From NCBI GenBank assembly GCA_905250125.1, contig CAJNOL010000832.1, positions 6,341 to 70,340 on the forward strand: DNA of 64,000 nt, in the 5' to 3' direction. A model generated the notes under the pieces. It made no database searches, was not told the origin of the DNA, and was given only the letters and a program-made list of their open reading frames with translations. Every line of letters begins with the position of its first letter. Positions within the stretch are counted from its first letter, which is position 1. This DNA is from Rotaria sordida (lineage: Eukaryota; Rotifera; Eurotatoria; Philodinida; Philodinidae). Below are positions 25,701-38,364 of the stretch, in pieces. Both the position numbers and the translations under genes were made by a program.

Positions 25701-28297
25701 GAATGATGATAGAATATTATTTTATCTGTTTCATTTCCTGAAATAGTGAGATATGCATATAAAACTCTGTTTATGAATTATATTAACTAAAAAAATGAAA
25801 AGACTTCGTTAAAACAAAATCAAGTTTACCATAGTATCTTATTGATAAAAATAAATGCAACAGTAGACATTTTGTCTTAGTAATCACTTTCTACTTTCAT
25901 CATTGTTTTTACTCTAACTGTTGCATGACTGATCGTAGAGACATGATAGTGACACGTATTTAGCATACAGACATTCATGCATTAGAGTAGGGTGTCACTT
26001 TGCAGAGTTATTCATGTATGGGCATGCACCATATGGCGAACTGTTTTTCCTGAATCGTTTTACATAACAGCATTTTTCATGTGTTTGTATGACTGAGTAA
26101 CAATACGAAAGAGAAATGAAGTAGTCACAAAGAAATCCGTTTCTATTAATATTTAAACGTTGAAAACTTATTATTAAACAAGAAACCTTTCATGTTGTTA
26201 TATATAATACTATCTTTTAGTCTTCATACATGCTTAAACTAACGAAGCAGAAAAACTAAATAAAGTATACACTTATTGTATGAATATATTCTGAAAATGT
26301 AAGTAATTTTACTTTCTTGAATACTTGTTTATTATTCTCGTATTCTTCTTATGCATATTCTATGGGTTTTTTTGTTTGTCAAGTCTAAATTTACTTCATT
26401 AATATTTAAGAAATTTCTTTGATATTTATTTTATATGATAACAATACAAAATAACACAATCTGATGAAAGAAAATCTTTTTTTCCTAGAAATAGAATGGC
26501 AATTAGAAGAATTAAAGTATTAATAAGGTCGATTTTAGTGAAGAAGGAAGGAAAACGGAATCAAGATTATGTTTTTCTGTCTTGAATCATCTAACTGAAT
26601 AATTTAATTTCATTAGTTTTTAAGTACGTTATAAAACATTGAAAAGCAAAAAAACAAATTTCACTAAATAGATTATGATGCAGCATTTTATCTGTCTATT
26701 TATTTCGACAGTTAGCATTCTATTCCTAGTTTTTCTTTATTATTTCATATAGATATATTAAGGTCAAATTCAGGACTCTTCAAAACAAAATAAAAATCTG
26801 TCGTTTTGTCCGAACGAAATTAAAATTAAACTAGAAATATATTGATCAAATCGACAAAACTTTTTTCATTACACAAAATATCATTATTATCGAATAAGAT
26901 ATAGTTCATATAGTTTTCGCCTATTGACCCATATTCTAATATGATCATAGTTTAGAATGACATATAGTTGAACATAAAAACTTCTCTTTTCTTTGCATGA
27001 ACATTATTTTATGACATATGTCCCATTAGAGTCACTTGTGCATCTATTTGTCAATCCACAAACATATACATACAGAAAGTTTACACACTTCTTTTCATTG
27101 TAATATGTCTTGAATTATTGGTTACAATACATCTTAATTTTTTTGAACAAACTCATTTTAAATCAACTAAATATTGAACGATACAAATATTTTCTATAAT
27201 TTATTATTTTGATAAACTAATTTTGTATAGATGTTTGATAAAAACGATAATATGTGAAATGAAAAAAAAAATAAATCCATTGTTCATTCAAACTCTAACT
27301 ATCTTCGACGTGATCAATTAATTGCTAGTATGCATTATAATTGTATCCGAACAAAATTGGAATTTAACAAAGGTTCAATTGTAAACCTAACATAGATATA
27401 TAAATGAGATTTTTAAACAAGAAATAAATGAACTAAAAATATCAAGTGACTTCGGAAATGAGAGAAAAATATAAGAATATGGTATAAAGCTTGTCAACCT
27501 ATGTTCTTATTCCCTAGCGTCAAATCTTTTCTTATACTTATTTACGATCAGTTACATTTGTAGTTCTTCTCTGTCGTTATTTTTCCATCTCTTTGTTGGT
27601 GTCTTTCATTCTAATGTCATCTTTTAGATGACACAATGACGACATAATAGTATCAAAAAAAAAAAAGAAAAACAATAGAATAATGATGATCATGATGATG
27701 AAGCTAAGGCAGACTATTGGTTTCGTCCGGACCTATTTTGTCTTAGTAAACTTATTCTCTTTTTCTTTCTTTTCTTTTTTTTTTTTTTGAGAATAGTAAG
27801 TAATGTTGTTTCTTGTTTTAGTACTCTTATGCTGCTACTTATATTTTCAAGAAATATATTTCATTGTGCCACCTGTTACACCGATGAATGATCCTTTTTA
27901 CAATTTATTTCGTAAGGAGCGAGAAAGCAAGAAGGTACTTTCCTGTGTATCTTCCTCATATGCATGTTAGCATGAATGTAAATTATATGTCAGATGAATT
28001 GAAATGAGATAATCAGCTAATGATTGACATTTATTTAGATAGCTAGTATTTCTAATGCTGATAAGTTGTTATTATCAAAATAATAAGAAACCGAAAAACA
28101 TATATATCATCATTATTTTTTTACTTTTAATTTCTTTTGTTTTTAATTTTATTTTAGTATATTCATATGAATTTTATTTATCATTGTTGGTTTATAAATG
28201 AAAATAATTGTATATTAAATTAAATATTATTATTTTTTATTCTTATAACTCATTCAGATATCTGAATGATAACAACACAAGAAACAAATATTGATAA

Positions 28298-30454
28298 ATG
28301 AGTATGAATGATAGCACACAAAGTTCATTGACGGATGGAAATACATCGACAATATTTGTCGAAAAATTATTTCAAAAAATAATACTTGGTTGTTTCCTTT
28401 CTAGTTTATCAATATTTACTGTTTGCGGAAATATTTTAGTATTATATGCTATACAAACAGAAAAAAATTTACGAACAGTATCAAATTTATTTATTCTTAG
28501 TTTAGCATTAGCTGATTTAGCTGTTGGTCTATTTGTTATGCCTTTAAGTGCAGCTCAAATAATTGCTGGTCGATGGCCATTTTCATCTGTTATATGTAAA
28601 ATGTGGTTATCCATTGATTATGTTGCGAGGTATATTGAAAAAAATATTTAACGAGACATGTTTCTATAGATATAGAAACAACAAAAAAAAAAAAGAATTA
28701 TTCATGCAGATTCGATTAAAAGAAAGAGAAGATTTTCTATAACATTAAACATAAAAATTCATTGAAATAAAACTAATTGTTTTTTACTTTTATTTTTATA
28801 GTACGGCCAGTATATTTAATCTTGTTCTACTCAGTCTTGATCGTTATTGGGCTGTTGTTTATCCTTTACGTTATCTACGAAAACGTACACGTCGACGAGC
28901 AACAGTATTTATTCTTATTGTTTGGTTTATAGCGTCATTATGGGCTCCGGCTATTATATTTTGGTCATATATTGCTCCTCAACATAGTGATACAATTAAA
29001 CAAAATGAATGTGACACATCATTTCGTTCGAATAAAACATTTAAAACATTGACAGCTTTAGTTAATTTTTATTTTCCATTATTAACTATGATTATTGTAT
29101 CATGTCGTATAATGGTTGCTATACGTTCACGTTCTCAAATGGAATATGGTCGACGATTATCATCAACAACACAAAAACAAATGAAACTAGATCGTACTTT
29201 TAAAACATCAATACGTGATGAAAATCAAACTAATTTCAAATTCAATAATACTTCTAGACCTTTATTACCACCAAGAATTGTTACTAACCCACTCGATTCA
29301 TCTATTCCAGATTATCAACCCATATCTAATAATATTAATGATAATATAACACCGACGATTGAGCCTGGTCAATGTTTTTGTTCCACATGTCAACCATCTA
29401 ATGAAAATGATAATGAGAGTCTTTGGGAAGTACAACAAAGTCCAATAAAAAAGTCTAATTTATCACAAACAAAACATTTTTCATTTGCTCAAATAAAACC
29501 TCTATCAAGAATATTTTCACCAAAAAAACTTACAGAAGAAAATACAATACGTAAAAGTCTAGAAGCATATAAAACTACATATGATAATGATAATATAAAA
29601 ATAAGAAATTCTTTCAGTGAATCAAATAATATGAAATATTCAATGATTATTTATTCAAATGAACATTCACAAAAACATTTATCACCAGTTTTAGAAAAAG
29701 CATCAATTAAACAATCAACATCATCGTTAAATAAAATACCAATTAAACAATCAAAATCAAGAACAGTGTCAATAACATCAAGTTTTTCGGATGAATGTGT
29801 TGAACCAATATTTTTTCATTCAACAGAAGATCAACAAAAATCAAAATCAATAGAAAATATGACTATGTAAGTGTGAAGATAAAAAATAAATTAGTTTCAA
29901 AGACATATTTTTTTTTTCGATTATTTAGACAACAACCAACAATATCTAATCAATCACAACCAATAAATTCATCTCCAAAACTAGCAAAAACAGTAACAGC
30001 AGCAGCAGGAGCAGCAGGAAATGATTCAATAATGACAAACAGACATGATTCATCAGCATATTCCTCTACCCATAATACACCCAAAATGAGTTTCTCTTTT
30101 TTCCATACACTTATTAATCCAAGTCATTCCAAGTCATTACAAAAAGAACTTAAAGCAGCTAGGCAATTGGGAATGCTTGTTGGTGTATTTACTGTTTCAT
30201 GGTTACCATATTTTATTTTATTTTTAGTTGTTGCTTGGTGTAATCATTGTGTATCGGATACTATATTTGTAGCATCAATATGGCTTGGTTATCTCAATTC
30301 AACATTTAATCCATTAATATATCCTCTATGTAATGCACATTTTCGTCGTGCCTTTCAAAAAATTTGTTATTGTAAACATGAAAAAACAAAATTACCTAAT
30401 TTAAATGCTTTACGTGAACTTCAAGTATTACATGGGATGAGACAACGACGATAA
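28298..30454 (+). CDS. HRH1-like: Histamine H1-like aminergic receptor
   Basis: Plasma-membrane amine GPCR. Exons 28298-28629, 28802-29866 and 29929-30454, phases consistent, 640 residues. N-terminal sequons at Asn4 and Asn15; TM1 with CGNILVLYA; TM2 LSLALADLAVG. TM3 IDYVASTASIFNLVLLSLDRY has the amine-binding Asp at 107 and DRY at 124-126. TM4 contains WAPAIIFW. TM5 is VNFYFPLLTMIIVSCRI. TM6 is FTVSWLPYFILFLVVAWC (about 553-570). TM7 is IWLGYLNSTFNPLIYPLCN (about 583-601). The DYVASTASIF and IWLGY.NST.NPLIYPLC strings resemble vertebrate histamine H1 receptors most, with muscarinic receptors next (WAPAIIFW). The third intracellular loop is about 300 residues and Ser/Thr/Lys-rich, coded mostly by exon 2. 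Gq coupling and histamine binding are inferred from the family. A muscarinic or orphan identity is the alternative. Confidence 0.92.
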
Positions 30455-31272
30455 AATCTAGCATCCTTTTATGCTTTTTTGTTTTCTTCTTGTTTTGTTA
30501 TTAATATTTTACATATTCTTTGAATATATCACATTTTCTTTTGCTCTCGTTCGCTTTTTTTTTAATGCTACATGTGATTTTTATTCGAAAAAAAGACAGT
30601 TTCATGTTGCACTAGAGAATTATATACTAGTAATTATTCGGAAACATGAAACCAATATTAACTATGATTGAAATCTGTAATCATGATGTGAAATTCTAGA
30701 GAATAAATGAGGTTAACATTAACCTATACTTTAATTTTTCAAAATAGATTGTATTCAATGATAGTTATATAAAAGATAAAAATTTTGTCAACCGAAATAA
30801 TCATTTCATGCATCAACAAACTACATTGATCTCAAAAAAAATTGAAGGAATAATCAACTTTGATATGAAACATTAATACTTCAACGTTAGATGCATTTAT
30901 TTATGTATATGGTAATGAGTTTTGACAGCATCTTCCCCTTGATTTAATAAATGAATAAAAAACAAAAAAAAAACAGACTCCTATATATTGCATGATGTAC
31001 TAAATCAGAATTAATTTGATTAAAACAATAGATATTATTTTTTTTCTTGTTTAATTATTGATAAATGCTTTTTTTGTCTTAATTTTAACTTAATTATTGA
31101 ATGAAAATAAAGACTAATGATCAATTAATAATAGCTTATTTCTAATATAAAATAATTAAATTTTTGTTTTCTTTTAATAGTTGTAATAAATAAAATTATT
31201 CATCATCATCAATTTGTACAAGTTTCATTATAACTAATAAGGACAGCTTTCAAAATAGGATATATATATATA

Positions 31273-31582
31273 CAGGTGTTTGCAAAAAAACTTGAAAACC
31301 TTCTTCCACTATATATCGCCTTCTATAACAGTACTCTTCGAACTATTTTATATTGTGGTAGGTAGTCCACGAAGAGTACTACACAACAGTATAATTTCAT
31401 ATTCTCTTTGTTCACTTCTAGAAGTATCGAAGAGGAAAAAATCACGGTTCTATATATATAGCGTGTAGTAAATCTATCGAGGGTTTACCTCTCGAAAAAT
31501 GGCTTTTATAATTATTTATAACAATAGAGAAAAAGGTTTTAAGAAAAAAAAAAAATTTTCCAAGTATTTTTGCAGACACCTG
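31273..31582. mobile_element. MITE with TA target duplication
   Basis: Starts CAGGTGTTTGCAAAAAAACT and ends with the inverted copy AAGTATTTTTGCAGACACCT plus G, both flanked by TA (within TATATA). A second inverted pair, AGTACTCTTCG (about 31330) and CGAAGAGTACT (about 31371), makes an internal hairpin. At 310 bp with no transposase it is a non-autonomous Tc1/mariner-type element, inferred from the TA target and CAG start. Confidence 0.85.
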
Positions 31583-31938
31583 TATATATATTTATGATGC
31601 AGTAGAAGTGTAAGAAAACGTCTAACGTTGTTTTTGTTTTTAACGTTACAAAACAGTGAGATACTTGAACTCTCATAGTGAGTACGCAAAAAATATGATA
31701 TTAAATTGACGATTTGAATATGATTATTATAGATTTGTTAATTTGAAGTAATATAATAAAAACTGAATTAGTTTTCTATATGAGTTCAATGAAATGGAAA
31801 TGCTTTCATTGTTATTTAACAATAGTTACAATTCCTGAGTAGAAATATTCTATTAATAGAAAATTGAAAAATTCATTTAATGTAGTCTTTAATGAGTACA
31901 TGAATATATAGCATGATCTTTCTTTTTTTTCAAGATCA

Positions 31939-31996
31939 TCTATACCATAGACTTCCGTGCTGTTCCTTCTATACCATAGACTTCCGTGCTGTTCCT
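31939..31996. repeat. 29-bp perfect tandem duplication
   Basis: The unit beginning TCTATACCATAGACTTCCGT is present twice in a row without mismatch (31939 and 31968), followed by TCTAT, the start of a third copy. The identity implies a recent slippage or repair event. Confidence 0.9.
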
Positions 31997-32123
31997 TCTA
32001 TTCAATTTTTGCATGAATTATTAGCCTTATGATGAGATTTATATAATATAAATTATGCAATCAAATCCTACAAATTGATTCATAAGCAGTTTTACGATAA
32101 AAAATTTGAATATTTTCACTCTA

Positions 32124-32883
32124 CAGGATGTTTCAAAAGTCTGAACAAAAAGGGATTTGAATACTTTTTTTTACAGTTTGATCATATATTCATTAGAATA
32201 AATTTTAGATAGAATACTTGTACCTGAAAAGTCAGAATTAAAATAGTTTTATTTATGATCAAATTCAAATAAACCAACGTTATAAAGTGGTACTTAGAAA
32301 TTGAATTTGGAAAAAATACGTCAACTAAACATTGCATTGGCTATAGCTTCTAACGATTTTGTGAAAACAGTATTGTTGAAGATCGGTGATCATAGAGTAA
32401 TCATTTTAAAAAAAGTCAATGAAGTTAATGATGCTTGTAGAAATGAACCAGCATCAAGTGTTCGGTCTATATAACTCTTTTTCGTAGCAGTACCTTGTAT
32501 AGCTTTAATAAGAGATGCTTCTTCATAATTTCGTTTGTTGTTCTTTAGGATAATGAGCAAGCTTGTGCAATAGACTGAATAATAGATCCTGGTTCATTTT
32601 CACAAATATCTTTAACTTCATTGACTTTTTCTTCAGTGATTGCTCTAAGTCTTCTAAAATGTGATCAATTTTTGACAATATCAGTTTCACAAAATCGCTT
32701 AAATATGATTCAGTTAGCGTGTTTGCACCGAATTTGACTTGCAGCGGTTGTTTTTATAAATATTTTATCTGAAAATTTTAATGCATATATGATCAAACTG
32801 TAACAAAAAACTATTTAAATTTCTTGGATTGCTGAGGAACTATTCATATTTATTTCCTTCGTTCAGGCTTTTGGAACATCTTG
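32124..32883 (-). mobile_element. Decayed Tc1/mariner-type element
   Basis: Terminal inverted repeats CAGGATGTTTCAAAAGTCTG (32124) and the complement of CAGGCTTTTGGAACATCTTG (ending 32883), with flanking TA. A subterminal pair, CAGTTTGATCATATAT (about 32174) and ATATATGATCAAACTG (about 32787), is also inverted. On the minus strand, roughly 32730-32480, broken frames read FCETDIVKN then ITEEKVNEVKDICENEPGSI, resembling the N-terminal helix-turn-helix of mariner-type transposases. Stops and frameshifts are present, and the catalytic DDE/D part is missing. It is a deletion derivative of about 760 bp that cannot encode transposase. Confidence 0.85.
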
Positions 32884-35098
32884 TATGAGCCTAATTTTTT
32901 TTCATGATAAAGGATGCTTCAAAGTTTTTTTTTTTCCAAAAGAACAACATTTATAAATATTGTTTTGAAGTATCATTTTTGGTTTCAATAATGAATTTCG
33001 ATCTTTTATAGTATTGAAGAAGGCCCTAACAGATCCATGTGTATGTACATTTGTTTATCCGATTATGTGTTTCGTTTTGCAATGCTTGGTTGTTTTTTTT
33101 CTTTCGTCGTCGATATAAATGTCTGTCTTTTCTTAAGTACAATGAAGTAAAAGTGACGATTACTTTGACTATCTTTGCTGATGCTCGTTTTTATAGAGGT
33201 TTCGAAAAAATATACTTTGAAATTTTAAATTCATGTTATGACCTGTACGATCATAAAGTTCTTATGAAAAAAATAGCTCTGATGTGTTTTCTATTACGGG
33301 AAAAGAATTAGCCCCATAGAGTAAAGATATTCAAATATTCTACATTACAGAAGAACATTGAGATATTAACCCATTGACGACGAAGCTGAAATTTAGTAAA
33401 ATAGGCCTTTTCAATATTTATTGTGTTTCTGATATAGATGCCACTGGTAACAGCATTGTATCGTTAAATCAAATGTAAGCATAAGAATTATGATCGCCAA
33501 TAATTTTCAAAGTATACCATGTTAAAAATAAGTTTTTCCTTTATTTATTCTAAAAATAAGTCTGCTTTCAAAGGGTTAAGAAGACTGCCCTTTCTGGATG
33601 TTAAGATCAAAATTTTTCGATTTTTGCTTTTTCATCGTTAACATAACTTCGAAATGTCCTCTGTCAAATGACATATAAATCAAAGTTCTTCATTGTTAGT
33701 TAGTACTTTTATTAAATCCAACTCTTGAAATCCCTAACAGAAAAACTCGCACTGCGATTATTCTTTGTATGCAAAATTCTCCTAATGACAAATAATTATT
33801 TCTCATTTCGCAGGTGTTGAGATCATTTTGATTATTTTAGTTAGAGAAAAAAAAGTCTTAATACATACAGGAAAATTTGTTTTTCGTTTTTCTTGAAACC
33901 AATTTTTACACAAAAAAAGTCCAGAATCGACTCCGTTCCTCCGACATAATATATTCGATCGAGCTAGAACTTTGTTTTGCAAATCAGTATTTTGATCTTT
34001 TTATTTGAACAAAAGAAGATAAAAAGAAACCAAAAGAAGTAAGCATTCCAAACAGTCTTTAGTATCCTTAAAAAAATTTCAGCACTATCAGACTTAATGC
34101 GAGTGAGAAAGCGGGACAGTTTTTAGACTTTGCGATCCAAATATTTTCAAAAAGGAAGTATTTGAAAATTTGGATTCTCTGACTATTTTTGCTTTACTCA
34201 TCGAAATCTATCTATCCTGAAAGTTTCAAATATTTATGATGAGCTGTTCTTCAGAAATTCCACAAAGAAGAATGATCTCCTTAAGTCAATTTTTCCTATT
34301 TCTTCGCCATGTGAGACAAATATCGATTTGTTCTTTTCAATTTTAAGTTGTACGGACAATAATCATATGCAACTCTTTTTATTGAGATATTTTTCATTTA
34401 TCTATAACAAAATTTCATTTACCAAAGAACATACTTTTCTAACTATTAATACATGAATTTTTAATAGTTTCATGACTGCATAATTTTTCTATAGTTCAAA
34501 ATGGTCAAATTAAATCAATATTATAAAGTACAAAGATTTTTTTTATATATGACATTCATTTCAATTAAATCTCCGAAATAATTGTAGTATTTACGACTAG
34601 AATAAATACAAGGCAAACAGAATGAAGAACACGATACATCTTCTAATGATAACAAATAGTTACTATTCAAATAGTTTAAGTAAATGAAGACAAATCATTT
34701 CGAAAAATCTTTTATTCCTGTGACATATTACAAATAATGTATAACGAAATATTAACACGATTTATAAATCCCAATATCAAATACAGTTAATAAATGAGCT
34801 ATACGGTTTAATTCTTCTAATATCATCCTTGACGGGCTATTCTATTGTAAACACATATTGTTAGTTACATGTATTGTGTACACACATTTCTTTGTTTGTC
34901 TCTCTCTCTGCCTATAAATATCAAAAAACATAGACGTCGTCGATTTGTCCGTCGGTTATTTGATTCGAAATCGATCTATGTCAATACTATACTAAGTAAC
35001 TTTAATTGTCCTCCGCTTTCAACTATTGGTCAAAACGAGGTCACAATAGTGAAAACAAAAGAAAAGAGAATGAGAGAAAAAAAATGAGAGAAATATAT

Positions 35099-35109
35099 TC
35101 ATATAAAGG
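35099..35109 (+). promoter_or_regulatory. TATA box of the small heat-shock gene
   Basis: The sequence TCATATAAAGGCGCG contains a TATA-type element about 65 bp before the ATG at 35172, an appropriate spacing for a short 5'UTR. I could not identify a clean heat-shock element (alternating nGAAn units) in the preceding 200 bp. A weak ATTCGAAATCG lies near 34962. Confidence 0.45.
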
Positions 35110-35171
35110 CGCGTTAAACTGTTCATTCGATTGTTATCTTAGTTAAGAGTAACTACTATTTCTATAGCATC

Positions 35172-36695
35172 ATGTCACAATTACATGGTTCACAAGATCG
35201 TCATAATTTACCAGTTGGTCGTTTTCCACGACAACTTTTTGATTTCGAAAATTTTCTCGGTTCGTCAATGTCTAAATTTTTTTTTAATTAGAAAATCTTT
35301 TTTTTTTGTCTTAAAGGTCCATCACTTGATTTATTTGATCCATTCGATGAAATTGATTTAGCTTCACATCGAATGCAAAGTGCTCTTCAGTATATATCAA
35401 AAAAAAAAATAAAAACAAACGAATTTTTTTTTTCAAATTTCTATAGCAATTCGTTTTTCTTTTTTTGTTGTGCAGATGGTTACAAGATCCACCACGTCTT
35501 CAACGAGAACTTTGTCCAGTTACAGGTCATAAAAAACGATCTCATACGGATAAATTTCGTGTTACATTAGATGTAAATGGTTATAAACCAGAAGATTTAA
35601 GTGTTAAAGTTGTTGGTCGTAAATTATTTATTGATGGAAAACAAGAATTTCGTGATGGTATTAATAACAAACAAAGTTTTATAGAATTTTTATTTTTTTT
35701 TGTTTTAGCTGATGATTTTTCACTTAAGGAAATGCGTAAAACATATGATATACCTGAAAATGCTAGTTTTGAACATATGACATCATTTCTTACTGCAAAA
35801 GGTTTATATTTTCTTTTTTTTTTTTATTGAATATCATTTAAATATTTTTTATTTAGGTACATTGGTCGTTGAATTTCCATTAATTACACATAATAAAGAA
35901 CGAGGTAAATGTTTAGTATAAATTCTAGTGAAAATAGTTTTTCGATTTTTTTTTCTTTGCATAGATGATCATCATCATCAATTACAACAATCTGGTTCTA
36001 ATTTGAAAGAATTTAATTTTGATGAATTTTTTAAAAGTGCATTCGAACCTAAAATTACTGATGATACAGAAAAAGGAACAAAGAAAATTGATTTATCATT
36101 AGATATGACTGGTTTTCGACCAGATCAAATTCAAATTCATCTTAAAGATCGTGATTTAATTGTTCAAGTAAATATACAATTTGAATTTTTGTTTTTGTAA
36201 ACTTATTATTCAATTAATTCTAGGGTGAATCAAGTGCATCAGATAAACATCATACAGCTCGTTCATATATTTATAAAGCTGTTACATTACCACCAGTAAG
36301 TTAATATTCTCATGAGTCGACAAGTGATTGAGTTCGATGATCGATTTTTTCTGATTATGACCGGTTTAGATCGAACTTATAGAACTCGATTCTAATAATG
36401 AAATGTCATTGTTTTTCTTTTTGTATTTGATTATTTCTAGAATATTGATGTTGAACATATGCGCTCGTTTCTTCATGATGGTAAACGACTTGTTATTACT
36501 GCTCCGTATCATGAAAATACTGCTACAATGAGCAATGGAAAAGCTGGTGCACTTGGTTGTGGTGATCATAGTAATAGTTCAATGAAAAATGTTAATACTA
36601 AAGATGATCTTAAATCACCTACATCGACATCACCAACAAGTTCAACATGTTCAATTGCTGGTTCGGTTAATTCAACAGTTGATAATACACATTAA
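35172..36695 (+). CDS. Small heat-shock protein with two alpha-crystallin domains
   Basis: ATP-independent chaperone holding unfolding proteins, presumably cytosolic. Eight exons: 35172-35259, 35317-35389, 35476-35657, 35709-35801, 35857-35904, 35965-36167, 36224-36295, 36441-36695. Phases close to 337 residues. First alpha-crystallin domain about 80-155 (FRVTLDVNGYKPEDLSVKVVGRKLFIDGKQEF ... GTLVVEFPL). Second about 202-280 (KKIDLSLDMTGFRPDQIQIHLKDRDLIVQGE ... LPPNIDVEHMRSFL.DGKRLVITAP). The N-terminus has PFDEIDLASHRM and the tail is Ser/Thr/Asn-rich without a clear I-x-I motif. Most introns are 50-85 bp and some carry no stop in frame, so unspliced reads look deceptively coding (e.g. 35658-35708). 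Tandem-domain sHSPs exist in several invertebrates. The member cannot be named. Confidence 0.9.
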
Positions 36696-36930
36696 ATAAA
36701 CTAAATTGAACTTATTATTTTTTTTTCTCTCTCTTTCGTTTGGAATTACATCTAGATTTTATCTGTTATCAATAGATTCATCAATAAACTCACTTTATCT
36801 CAATATAAAATTCTGTTTTTTAAATTCATATTTAAGTTTCGTATATTTATAGAAATGTTAACAATAGTAAAAATTTATTTAGACATGACTTTAGTTATTA
36901 GACTATAGCAGTAAGCAACACAAAGTAAGT

Positions 36931-37096
36931 CAATAAGATGTCATCATTAGTATTTATGATCTAAGATATACGCAATTATTTCTTTCTTGTTTTTCTTTTC
37001 ATTCTGAACACTGCAAAGAACGACAGAAAAGAAAATGAGAAAGAAATAGTTGCGTATGTCTTAGGTCATAAGTACCTAGTGATGATGTCTTATTGA
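36931..37096. mobile_element. Foldback hairpin element (166 bp)
   Basis: Left arm AATAAGATGTCATCATTAGT (about 36931) through AATTATTTCTTTCTT is complemented by AAGAAATAGTTGCGTATGTC through GATGATGTCTTATT (about 37095). Arms are about 60 bp with few mismatches and the loop is about 45 bp. Likely a MITE. Confidence 0.75.
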
Positions 37097-37582
37097 AGGT
37101 CGAAAGATTTTCTTCTTTGTATTTCTTTAATAAAAGAATGTCTGTTGTGGTTACTTTCCTTCATATAATTTATTAACTGCTTTTCAACAACCAACAATAT
37201 ATCAAAAGACAAGCTTTTAACAGTATATTTGGTGAATATGAAACGTCACGAAATTGATTTTTATTATAAACAAATTTTTAGTTATATAACTTTTTGTTTA
37301 AAGTTGAGAGAACTACGGTTGATATTTATTATGATATTTCACGGTAGAAAAATTTCTTGAAAATATTTGATATGATCTGTCCTGTAGAATTAATTTCTCG
37401 CTGTGCATCATAAATGGTGACAGTTATTTCGTGTCTGTCGTAATTTATGTGATGAGATTGATAAACTTTCTCTTTATTGAATGGAATTTATACTAACAAT
37501 TGTATTTGACTCATTGAAAACAAGTTTAATTAATTCAATATTTAATTTTTCATCAAGAATTGCACAATATTTTGAAGTTTAA

Positions 37583-38172
37583 GAATATCTGTAAAAACTG
37601 CGAACATCCACGGACACCATCCAAGCTGTAAAGAAACAGCGAGTTCAAAAACGTGTACTATATGAATATGTATTGCAGACCGCGCTTTTTGTTCTCAACT
37701 GGAATGTAGTCTTTTTGTGGACACAGACATTCACAGTTATTTGAAGTGTTTTATTCAGTGTGTGAGGGCTGAAAGGGCGGTATTCCACTGAAAATCAGGT
37801 TGGTCCTTTCGGAGTTTATGATTCTTCTACCATGTACTGTGTATCTGTACTCTCAAAAATAAATGTTCGTCTTCTCAGAGTTTAATATTTACCCTCCGAA
37901 AGAAAAAAAACCTGTAAAAAAACACTGGTCACTTTGATTTCAATTGTAAAAGATGACAATAGCTACCTTAATGCTTTATTTGTAAAACATCTTATATAAG
38001 TAAAAACCAAAGTAACCATAGGCATTCGTGTCCACAAAAATAGTCTATATTCCAGTTGAAAACAAAAAGCACAGCTCAGAATAAGTTTCCTTAGAAATTC
38101 ATTTTGAATTCGATCTTTTTTTGTTGCAGTTTTAGTAGTGTCCGCAATTTTAACAGATACACAAAGTTTAAA
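37583..38172. mobile_element. Foldback element D (590 bp)
   Basis: Outer arm pair: ATCTGTAAAAACTGCGAAC (37587) with the complement of GTCCGCAATTTTAACAGAT (about 38140). Strong inner pair: CTTTTTGTTCTCAACTGGAA (37685) through TTTTTGTGGACAC with its complement at 38030-38075. The internal part (about 37795-37880, ending AAAAATAAATGTTCGTC) resembles sequence at 57300-57365 in a BTAF1 intron, so this is a dispersed family. Confidence 0.7.
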
Positions 38173-38364
38173 GGTAAAAGAATAGCTAATTTTCTTTTCA
38201 TTATTATTCGTTGATTAAAATATTCTTGTGTTCTCAGTAGCAGAAGAAACGATCGAATAATCGTTTAATTTTTTTGTATTTTCATACTGAATGGTCTATA
38301 TATCTATTTATTAATAAAGATACAAAAAAAAACATGCTAACTAAATAAAATAAACAAATAAATA

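Larger units (their letters stand above)
15395..28297. other. 13-kb gene desert with two giant palindromes
   Basis: No coding region that I can support across about 12.9 kb. Open frames are short, AT-driven and without motifs. The clear structures are palindrome B (17572-18890) and palindrome C (21340-22745). The remaining sequence is AT-rich with homopolymer runs and short AT microsatellites (e.g. about 17140-17160). Confidence 0.5.
30455..35171. other. Intergenic region with two DNA transposon remnants
   Basis: No supportable gene in 4.7 kb. Contains a 310-bp MITE (31273-31582), a 29-bp perfect tandem duplication (31939-31996), a decayed Tc1/mariner element (32124-32883) and, at the end, the small heat-shock gene promoter. 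The rest is AT-rich sequence with no visible structure. Confidence 0.5.
36696..38364. other. Convergent intergenic region with foldbacks
   Basis: Lies between the 3' ends of the + strand heat-shock gene and the - strand SDHAF4 gene. It holds a hairpin element (36931-37096) and a larger foldback (37583-38172). No gene is seen. Confidence 0.5.

Noticed and set aside
27855..27954. Exon-like stretch with acceptor TTTTAG and donor GTACTT upstream of the H1-like receptor
   Set aside because: It can be read without stops in one frame but does not need to join the receptor; could be a 5'UTR exon, no evidence either way.
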